Of a DNA stretch of 11,073 bases, positions 5,942 through 11,073 are shown in pieces; position 1 is the stretch's first letter, and each line of letters opens with the position of its first letter. Under the pieces are notes generated by a model. That model was not told the origin of the DNA. It searched no databases and saw only the letters and a list, made by a program, of their open reading frames with translations. Origin of the DNA: an uncultured Chloroflexota bacterium (GTDB taxonomy: Bacteria; Chloroflexota; Anaerolineae; B4-G1; DUEL01); assembly GCA_937138275.1 (NCBI GenBank), contig CAKZOY010000415.1:1-11073 (forward strand), in the 5' to 3' direction. Both the position numbers and the translations under genes were made by a program.

Positions 5942-8227
5942 ATGTCCAGATATATCGCGACCCGAGCCATTCGCGGGGCCAACGCGATCGTTGCCGAGGC
6001 GGAGGCCCTGCTTCAGAAAGCCCTGGCCGAGAAGGGGCCGGATGCCCCGGTAGCCTTTACCAACACGGCTTACTACCTGCCCGTCATCTACGGGATGATG
6101 GCGTATCCGGTGACCAAAATCGGCGACCTGGTACCGGTGATTGAAAAGGCGAAGAGTCTGCTCCATCCTCCGCCGGATGAGAACTGGTGGGTGCCCTATC
6201 TGGGGGAGACGCTGGATTGCGGTATGGCGACACTGCTGGCCGAAGAGGCCATTGAGGGCATCCGCTTCGCCTATGGGGAGCAGCCGGAACGGTATCCGGG
6301 GTTCCGAATGACCGGCAGCGCCTCCTTCACCAGCCCGGAGTTTGAGACGGAGGAAGGTGGCGGCGGGTATCTGAACGGTCCCATTGACGACATCCAGTTG
6401 CGTTCGTGGGGCATCCAGTTGGTGGACGGCCGGATGCCCGGATTCGCCGCCCTCCTCGGTGCGGCGCGCACCAACCAGGCCGCCGTCGCCCTGGTCCGCG
6501 AACTCCAGCGACGCAACATCCTGGTCTTCCTGATGGGCAACGTCAACGGCCGCTCCATCATTGACCAGTTGCACGAAGAGGGCGTGGAGATGGGGTACGA
6601 TACCTACATCGTCCCCTTCGGCCGGGATACCATCGCCACCATCTACCCCCTTGGCTTCGCCACCCGCTCTGCTCTGACCTTCGGCGGCCTCAAGCCCGGC
6701 CAGTGGCGGGAGATTCTCCTGTACAACAAGTACCGCGTCTTCGCCTTCGCCATCGCACTGGGCGAGGTGGACGACCTGAAGTACGCCACCGCCGCCGGCG
6801 CCATCTGCTACGGCTTCCCCGTCATCGCCGACACCGTCATCCCCCAGATTCTGCCCACCGGCGTCACCCGCTACGAGCACGTCATCTCTATGCCGTGGGA
6901 GGAGATTGACGCCCCCACCGACGAGGAGAAGGCGGCCCGGCTGGTGCAGAAGGCCATTGAGGTGCGCGGCGTCAAGGTGAAAATCACCGAGGTGCCCATC
7001 CCCGTCCCCTACGGCTCCGCCTTTGAGGGCGAGGTGGTGCGCAAGGCCGATATGCGGGTGGAGTTCGGTGGTCGGGCCAGCCGCGCCTTTGAGTACCTGC
7101 GGATGGTGCCGATGGAACAGGTGGAGGACGGCAAGATTGAGGTCATCGGCCCCGGGTTTGAGGACGTGCCCGTCGGCGGGGCGATGGACCTGGGCATCGT
7201 GGTGGAAGTCGCCGGCCGGAAGATGCAGGAAGACTTTGAGCCGGTGCTGGAGCGGCAAATTCACTACTTCATCAACGGCGCCTCCGGCATCCAGCACATT
7301 GGCCAGCGGGACATCGCCTGGATCCGCATCTCCAAGACCGCGGCGGAGAAGGGCTTCAACCTGCGCCACTTCGGCGATATCCTCTACGCCCGCTTCCATG
7401 CCGACTTCGGCGCCATCGTGGACAAGGTACAGGTGAAAATCATCACCGACCCGGCGCTCCATGCCGAATGGCTGGCAAAGGCGCGCGAGGCCTACGACCG
7501 GCGCAACCGCCGCCTGGCCGACCTGGTGGACGAGGCCGTGGATACTTTCTACTCCTGTGTCCTCTGTCAGTCCTTCGCCCCCACCCACTGCTGCGTCATC
7601 AGCCCGCAGCGGCTGGGCCTCTGCGGCGCGTACAACTGGCTGGACTGCAAAGCGTCCTACGAGATCAACCCCACCGGCCCGAACCAGCCCATCGCCAAGG
7701 GGCAGTGCCTGGACTCGGTCAAGGGGTACTTCACCGGCGTCAACGAGTACGTTCGGGTGGCCTCCCAGGGCAAGGTGGACACGGTGGCGATGTACTCCAT
7801 TATGGAGAACCCCATGACGGCCTGCGGCTGCTTTGAGTGCATCGTCATGGTCATCCCCGAGGCCAACGGCGTGATGGTTGTCAGCCGGGAGGACCCGAGC
7901 ATGACCCCTGCCGGGATGACCTTCTCCACTCTGGCCGGTATGGCTGGTGGTGGCCTGCAGACGCCGGGCGTGATGGGGGTGGGCAAGTACTACCTCACCA
8001 GCCCCAAGTTCCTCTCTGCCGACGGCGGCTTCAGGCGAGTGGTCTGGATGTCCTCGTTCCTCAAGCAGACGATGGCCGAGGAGTTGAAGGCGGTCTGCGA
8101 GCGGGAGGGCGACCCGGACCTGCTGGATAAGATCGCCGACGAGACCATCTGCACGGATGTGGAGGGCCTGCTGGCGTATCTGGAGGAGAAGGGGCATCCG
8201 GCGCTGACGATGCCGCCGCTCTTCTAA
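5942..8227 (+). CDS. acsB: acetyl-CoA synthase (CO-methylating)
   Basis: This subunit condenses CO, the methyl group from the corrinoid protein and CoA into acetyl-CoA at the Ni-Ni-[4Fe-4S] A-cluster. The 761-aa product is full-length bacterial ACS, with the N-terminal CODH-contacting domain (ATRAIRGANAIVAEAE...), a middle Rossmann-like domain and the C-terminal A-cluster domain. A-cluster ligands are all visible: C539, C542, C551 and C561 (SCVLCQSF, HCCVISPQ, LGLCGAY), and the C628-G629-C630 motif in TACGCFEC. Their spacing is identical to that of the Moorella enzyme (506/509/518/528 and 595-597). SD GGAGGGAG (5931-5937 region) supports ATG 5942. The gene ends 10 bases before a strong hairpin terminator, marking the end of the first transcription unit. 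No truncation or missing ligand is seen. Confidence 0.97.
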   Translation: MSRYIATRAIRGANAIVAEAEALLQKALAEKGPDAPVAFTNTAYYLPVIYGMMAYPVTKIGDLVPVIEKAKSLLHPPPDENWWVPYLGETLDCGMATLLAEEAIEGIRFAYGEQPERYPGFRMTGSASFTSPEFETEEGGGGYLNGPIDDIQLRSWGIQLVDGRMPGFAALLGAARTNQAAVALVRELQRRNILVFLMGNVNGRSIIDQLHEEGVEMGYDTYIVPFGRDTIATIYPLGFATRSALTFGGLKPGQWREILLYNKYRVFAFAIALGEVDDLKYATAAGAICYGFPVIADTVIPQILPTGVTRYEHVISMPWEEIDAPTDEEKAARLVQKAIEVRGVKVKITEVPIPVPYGSAFEGEVVRKADMRVEFGGRASRAFEYLRMVPMEQVEDGKIEVIGPGFEDVPVGGAMDLGIVVEVAGRKMQEDFEPVLERQIHYFINGASGIQHIGQRDIAWIRISKTAAEKGFNLRHFGDILYARFHADFGAIVDKVQVKIITDPALHAEWLAKAREAYDRRNRRLADLVDEAVDTFYSCVLCQSFAPTHCCVISPQRLGLCGAYNWLDCKASYEINPTGPNQPIAKGQCLDSVKGYFTGVNEYVRVASQGKVDTVAMYSIMENPMTACGCFECIVMVIPEANGVMVVSREDPSMTPAGMTFSTLAGMAGGGLQTPGVMGVGKYYLTSPKFLSADGGFRRVVWMSSFLKQTMAEELKAVCEREGDPDLLDKIADETICTDVEGLLAYLEEKGHPALTMPPLF

Positions 8228-8236
8228 GGGGTCCAT

Positions 8237-8268
8237 GGGGCGACGCGCCAGAGGCGCGTCGCCCCTTT
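8237..8268 (+). terminator. intrinsic-terminator-like hairpin after acsB
   Basis: GGGGCGACGCGCC (8237-8249) and GGCGCGTCGCCCC (8253-8265) form a perfect 13-bp stem with a 3-nt AGA loop, followed by TTT then CC. The T-run is short, but the stem is very strong and lies 10 nt after the acsB stop. Confidence 0.7.
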
Positions 8269-8277
8269 CCATCATCC

Positions 8278-8321
8278 GGCGACGGAGGGGGGCCGTCGCC
8301 TCCTGGTGGCGGCCCTCCTTT
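8278..8321 (+). terminator. second hairpin region after acsB
   Basis: GGCGACGG (8278-8285) pairs exactly with CCGTCGCC (8293-8300). An alternative pairing joins GGAGGG (8284-8289) with CCCTCC (8313-8318), followed by TTT. It could back up the terminator just upstream, or be remnant repeat sequence. Confidence 0.4.
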
Positions 8322-8345
8322 GCTGAATGGCAGGGATAGCAGGGC

Positions 8346-8450
8346 GACGAGGACGCAGGAAAACGCAGAGGGGTTTTTGCCCGGTGCGGTGGAGGTGCTC
8401 GCGGTGCCCCTCTGGGTTTCTCTGCGTGCTCCGCGTCTCTGTGGTCAATT
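8346..8450. repeat. interspersed CACAGAGACGC-type repeat, imperfect palindrome
   Basis: On the minus strand this reads as the quasi-periodic text CACAGAGACGCGGAGCACGC and onwards, a kind of intergenic repeat common in many environmental bacterial genomes. Two 21-nt arms, 8353-8373 and 8407-8427, are inverted copies matching at 18 of 21 positions, so the segment can fold into a long hairpin. Its minus-strand translation (TTETRSTQRN...) is a familiar spurious protein and is not called as a gene. Confidence 0.6.
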
Positions 8451-8456
8451 TTCGGC

Positions 8457-8485
8457 TTGACATTCTGTTCGGGCGGGAGTATCTT
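8457..8485 (+). promoter_or_regulatory. sigma70-type promoter for acsD-acsC
   Basis: A perfect TTGACA (8457-8462) and TATCTT (8480-8485) are separated by exactly 17 bp. It sits after the acsB terminator and about 80 bp before acsD, implying a start near 8492 and a leader of roughly 75 nt. Confidence 0.7.
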
Positions 8486-8500
8486 TGAATTGAATCTGTT

Positions 8501-8523
8501 CTCTCCCTGATGGGCAGGGAGAG
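8501..8523 (+). promoter_or_regulatory. hairpin in the acsD leader
   Basis: CTCTCCCTG (8501-8509) pairs perfectly with CAGGGAGAG (8515-8523) around a 5-nt loop. It would lie about ten bases from the predicted transcript 5' end. No T-run follows, so a 5' stabilising or regulatory hairpin is more likely than a terminator. Confidence 0.5.
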
Positions 8524-8552
8524 GTGAAAAGTGTCGTTATCACCCCAGAACG

Positions 8553-8560
8553 AAGGAGGT
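8553..8560 (+). promoter_or_regulatory. ribosome binding site of acsD
   Basis: AAGGAGGT lies 5 nt before ATG 8566. This favours that start over an in-frame GTG at 8524, which overlaps the leader just past the hairpin, and over the out-of-frame ATG 8562. Confidence 0.85.
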
Positions 8561-8565
8561 CATGT

Positions 8566-9528
8566 ATGCCGGTGGAAATTCCTGTGGAGAAATGGCCCGG
8601 CAGGGTTCTGGAAGCGACCATCGGCGCCACCGCGGCGGAGGGAGGCACCCGCAGCCGGGTGGTCAAGGTGGGAGGGGAGAACACGCTTCCCTTTATGTTG
8701 ACGGATGGGGAAATGCCCAATCCGCCGCGCATTGCGATGGAGGTTCTGGATCGCTATCCGGAGGACTGGTCGCCGCTTCTGCTGGAGGCCTGGGGCGACG
8801 CGGCCAGGGATCCGGCCCAGTGGGCAAAGGCTGCCGAGGACGCGGGCGCCGACCTGGTGCTCCTCCAGTTGAGCCTGACCCGCGACGGCGGAAAGCCCAC
8901 CACAGCGGCGGACGCCCGGGCGATCACCCGCGCTGTCCTCCAGGCGACGGGTCTGCCCATTATGGTCTTTGGCCCCGGTCAGGTGGACGCCGACAACGAG
9001 TTGCTGGTGGCTGTGGCCGAGGAGGCGGCCGGAGAGCGAATTGTCCTGGGCATCTGCGAAGAGAAGAACTACCGCACCATCGTCGCGGCGGCGCTGGCCA
9101 GCGGACATCTGGTCAACGGGCGCACCGCGATGGACGTCAACCTGGCCAAGCAACTGAATATCCTCATCGCCGATATGGGGATGCCGCTGGACCGCATCAT
9201 TATGGACCCGACGACGGCCGGTCTGGGCTACGGGATTGAGTACGGCTATTCGGTGATGGAGCGGCTGCGCCTGGCGGCCCTGCAAGGGGATAAGATGACC
9301 CAGTTGCCCATGCTGGTCACCCCCGGCTTTGAGGCCTGGCGGCAGAAAGAGTCCAAAGTCGGCGAGGGGGTGCCGGCCTCCTGGGGCGATTGGCGCGAGC
9401 GCGCCATCCTCTGGGAGACCCTGACGGCGACCAATCTGCTCCTGGCGGGGGCGAATGTCCTCGTCCTTCGCCACCCGGAGACGGTGCGGCGGGTCCGGGC
9501 CTTCATTGAACGGATGATGGCAAAATAG
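8566..9528 (+). CDS. acsD: corrinoid iron-sulfur protein small subunit
   Basis: This is the small (delta) subunit of CFeSP, which with AcsC holds the cobamide that carries the methyl group from methyl-THF to ACS. The 320-aa product has the expected length and a TIM-barrel pattern: DAGADLVLLQLS, TGLPIMVFGPG, RIVLGICEE, LNILIADMG, then the family-typical GLGYGIEYGYSVMERLRLAAL and QLPMLVTPGFEAWRQKES segments. The N-terminus (MPVEIPVEKWPGRV) matches the usual start. It carries no Fe-S motif, as expected for this subunit. acsC follows after 9 bp with an SD overlapping the acsD stop, so the two are translationally coupled. Expression probably starts from the promoter at 8457-8485. Gene order is D then C, unlike the C then D order of Moorella. 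Confidence 0.95.
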   Translation: MPVEIPVEKWPGRVLEATIGATAAEGGTRSRVVKVGGENTLPFMLTDGEMPNPPRIAMEVLDRYPEDWSPLLLEAWGDAARDPAQWAKAAEDAGADLVLLQLSLTRDGGKPTTAADARAITRAVLQATGLPIMVFGPGQVDADNELLVAVAEEAAGERIVLGICEEKNYRTIVAAALASGHLVNGRTAMDVNLAKQLNILIADMGMPLDRIIMDPTTAGLGYGIEYGYSVMERLRLAALQGDKMTQLPMLVTPGFEAWRQKESKVGEGVPASWGDWRERAILWETLTATNLLLAGANVLVLRHPETVRRVRAFIERMMAK

Positions 9529-9537
9529 GAGGCGGAG

Positions 9538-10887
9538 ATGGCGCTCACTGGATTGCAAATCTACAAACTGCTTCCCCAAACCAACTGCAAGGAGTGCGGT
9601 TACCCCACCTGCCTGGCCTTCGCGATGAAACTGGCGGCCAAACAGGCGGAACTCTCCGCCTGTCCCTACGTCTCCGAGGAGGCAAAGGCCCAACTGGATG
9701 CCGCCGCCGCGCCGCCCATCCGCCTGGTCACCGTTCAGGGGCCGGGCCATAAGGTGTCGGTGGGCAATGAGACGGTCATCTTCCGGCACGAGAAGACTTT
9801 CTATAATCCGCCGGGCCTCTTCGTGCGGGTGAAGGACACCACTCCGATAACGGACATCCAGAAGGCCGTCCAGGAGGCGATGGGGTACTCCGTGGTCTAC
9901 GTTGGGATGATCCTCCATCTGGACGGTGTGGCGGTGGAGGCGGCCTCCGGTAACCCGGATACCTTCGCCGCGGCGGTGAAGGCGGCGCGGGAGGCGACCG
10001 ACCGTCCGCTGATCCTGATCGCCTCCGACCCGGCGGTGATGAAGGCGGGACTGGCTGCTGCCGACGACACTCGTCCGCTCCTCTACGCCGCCACCGCGGA
10101 GAACTGGCAGGAGATGGCCGCGCTGGCTAAGGGGGCCGGCGTCCCCCTGGCCGTCCGCGCCGATTCCCTGGACGGGCTGGCGGAACTGACCGAGAAGGTC
10201 GGCGGCGCCGGTGTTCAGGACATCGTCCTGGACCCGGGTGTGCGGGACCCCGCGGGCACTCTGGTCACGTTGACCCATCTGCGCCGTCTGGCGCTGAAGA
10301 AGAACTTCCGCCCCCTGGGATTCCCGGTCATCACCTTCCCCGGCGAGGGGGCGGCGGATGCCATTGAAGAGGCACAACTGGCGGCGGAGCACATCGCCAA
10401 ATACGCCGGATTCATTGTCCTGGACCGGTTCTCCCCGGCGATGGCCTACGCCCTCCTGGCCTGGCGGGTCAACATCTACACCAACCCGCAGGAGCCCATC
10501 AAGGTCCAGCCGGGCATCTACGAGATCAACAACCCCAAGCCCGACTCGCCGGTGATGATTACCACCAACTTCTCCATCACCTACTTCTCGGTGGCGAACG
10601 AGGTGGACGGGAGCGGGCTTCCCGGCTGGTTGCTGGTGGCCGACGCCGAGGGGATGAGCGTGCTCACTGCCTGGGCGGCGGGCAAGTTTGACGCCGAGAA
10701 AATCGCCAAGACGGTGAAGACGACGGGGATTGAGGAGAGGATCGCCCACCGCAAACTGATCATCCCCGGCGCGGTCGCCGTGCTGATGGGCGAGGTGGAG
10801 GAGGAACTGCCGGGCTGGCAGATTCTCGTCGGGCCGCGCGAGGCGGTAGACCTGCCTGGATACTTGAAGTTGTGGAGCGTGAACTGA
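9538..10887 (+). CDS. acsC: corrinoid iron-sulfur protein large subunit
   Basis: This is the large (gamma) subunit of CFeSP, carrying the low-potential [4Fe-4S] cluster and the base-off cobamide site. The 449-aa protein begins with the Fe-S domain, cysteines C17, C20, C25 and C42 (TNCKECGYPTC ... SACP), which matches the known spacing. A TIM-barrel middle follows. The C-terminal corrinoid-binding domain includes ITTNFSITYF (about 341-350) and DAEGMSVLTAWAAGK (about 369-383). SD AGGAGG (9527-9532) overlaps the TAG stop of acsD. The A of its TGA stop is the first base of an 8-bp tandem repeat array. No reductive activator or methyltransferase gene follows in this window. Full length, with no lesions seen. 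Confidence 0.96.
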   Translation: MALTGLQIYKLLPQTNCKECGYPTCLAFAMKLAAKQAELSACPYVSEEAKAQLDAAAAPPIRLVTVQGPGHKVSVGNETVIFRHEKTFYNPPGLFVRVKDTTPITDIQKAVQEAMGYSVVYVGMILHLDGVAVEAASGNPDTFAAAVKAAREATDRPLILIASDPAVMKAGLAAADDTRPLLYAATAENWQEMAALAKGAGVPLAVRADSLDGLAELTEKVGGAGVQDIVLDPGVRDPAGTLVTLTHLRRLALKKNFRPLGFPVITFPGEGAADAIEEAQLAAEHIAKYAGFIVLDRFSPAMAYALLAWRVNIYTNPQEPIKVQPGIYEINNPKPDSPVMITTNFSITYFSVANEVDGSGLPGWLLVADAEGMSVLTAWAAGKFDAEKIAKTVKTTGIEERIAHRKLIIPGAVAVLMGEVEEELPGWQILVGPREAVDLPGYLKLWSVN

Positions 10888-11002
10888 GCGGAGGAGCGGG
10901 GGAGCGGAGGAGCGGGGGAGCGGAGGAGCGGAGGAGCAGGGGAGCGGAGGAGCGGGGGAGCGGGGGAGCGGAGGAGCAGAGGAGCGGAGGAGCAGAGGAG
11001 CG
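10887..11002. repeat. 8-bp tandem repeat array (AGCGGAGG type)
   Basis: Fourteen complete octamers (10887-10998) plus AGCG run without a single slip. The units are AGCGGAGG (7), AGCGGGGG (4), AGCAGAGG (2) and AGCAGGGG (1). All variation is G/A at positions 4 and 6. The array starts in the acsC stop codon and ends at the TTG start of the next gene, so it fills the whole intergenic gap. Its AGGAG words can serve as Shine-Dalgarno sequence. Confidence 0.95.
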
Positions 11003-11073
11003 TTGATACGGAGTCATAAAGAGTTGGAGGTCTACCAGCTCGCCTTTCAGGCGGCAATGCGGATTTTTGACCT
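11003..11073 (+). CDS. S23-type four-helix-bundle protein, 5' part
   Basis: The open frame from TTG 11003 runs off the window and gives MIRSHKELEVYQLAFQAAM then RIFD. The S-H-K-E-L-E-V-Y-Q-L-A-F pattern is the characteristic start of the four-helix-bundle family first seen in 23S rRNA intervening sequences (S23/IVS protein). The molecular role of these small proteins is not established. A relation to Avd-like accessory proteins of diversity-generating retroelements is possible but not indicated here. The start is uncertain. TTG 11003 has AGGAG only 2 nt upstream and GGAGG 12 nt upstream, both supplied by the tandem repeat. It is unlikely to belong functionally to the acetyl-CoA pathway. Confidence 0.8.
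   Translation, partial: MIRSHKELEVYQLAFQAAMRIFD

Noticed and set aside
4573..5982. 469-codon minus-strand open frame opposite acsA
   Set aside because: Antisense shadow of the CODH gene, which carries all cluster ligands.
5666..8275. 869-codon minus-strand open frame opposite acsB
   Set aside because: A shadow of GC-rich coding sequence. The plus strand encodes ACS with all A-cluster ligands, and the minus product (histidine- and glycine-rich) matches nothing.
8272..8463. 63-aa minus-strand frame (TTETRSTQRN...)
   Set aside because: A familiar spurious translation of the interspersed CACAGAGACGC-type repeat; no ribosome binding site or family.
8560..10749. 729-codon minus-strand open frame opposite acsD and acsC
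   Set aside because: Same cause; it crosses two clear plus-strand genes and has no recognisable domain.
10887..11002. CRISPR array
   Set aside because: The unit is 8 bp without spacers, so it is a simple tandem repeat.
10581..11057. 158-aa minus-strand frame rich in LLRSPAPP repeats
   Set aside because: A translation of the 8-bp tandem array plus the antisense of acsC; repeat-driven low complexity.

Overview
The window is a bacterial Wood-Ljungdahl (reductive acetyl-CoA) gene cluster, all on the + strand, in GC-rich DNA. It encodes formate-tetrahydrofolate ligase (fhs), the CODH/ACS catalytic subunits (acsA, acsB) and both corrinoid iron-sulfur protein subunits (acsD, acsC). Two less familiar genes are embedded in it: a pseudo-receiver/DUF166 fusion at the head, and a cysteine-free HMA-like small protein directly before acsA. 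ACS has the full-length bacterial form. The mix of short tandem intergenic repeats, an S23-type four-helix-bundle gene at the right edge and a long-form FTHFS suggests an anaerobic Chloroflexota-like bacterium. That placement is an inference, not something the window proves.

Layout: 1-261 is non-coding and rich in dyads: a 13-bp hairpin, two 19-bp direct repeats 31 bp apart, a promoter candidate and overlapping GGTCA/TGACC half-sites ending at the first ATG. 262-1383 is the pseudo-receiver/DUF166 gene and 1424-3274 is fhs. 3275-3552 holds GC hairpins, a 7-bp tandem repeat and a highly structured leader. 3553-3888 is the HMA-like gene, 3901-5895 acsA and 5942-8227 acsB. 8228-8565 holds a 13-bp hairpin terminator, a repeat-derived segment, a near-consensus promoter (TTGACA-17-TATCTT) and a leader hairpin. 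8566-9528 is acsD and 9538-10887 acsC. 10887-11002 is an 8-bp tandem repeat, and from 11003 a four-helix-bundle gene runs off the window.

Function: Fhs activates formate on tetrahydrofolate. After reduction of the C1 unit by enzymes not encoded here, the methyl group is carried on the cobamide of AcsC/AcsD. CODH (AcsA) reduces CO2 to CO, and ACS (AcsB) joins CO, methyl and CoA to acetyl-CoA. The pathway may also run in reverse. Genes for the methyltransferase (acsE), the nickel-insertion ATPase (cooC), the CFeSP reductive activator, folD and metF are absent from this window.

The parts least explained by known annotation are the pseudo-receiver/DUF166 fusion, the HMA-like protein whose CxxC position reads A-D-H-H, and the alternately pairing leader just upstream of it.
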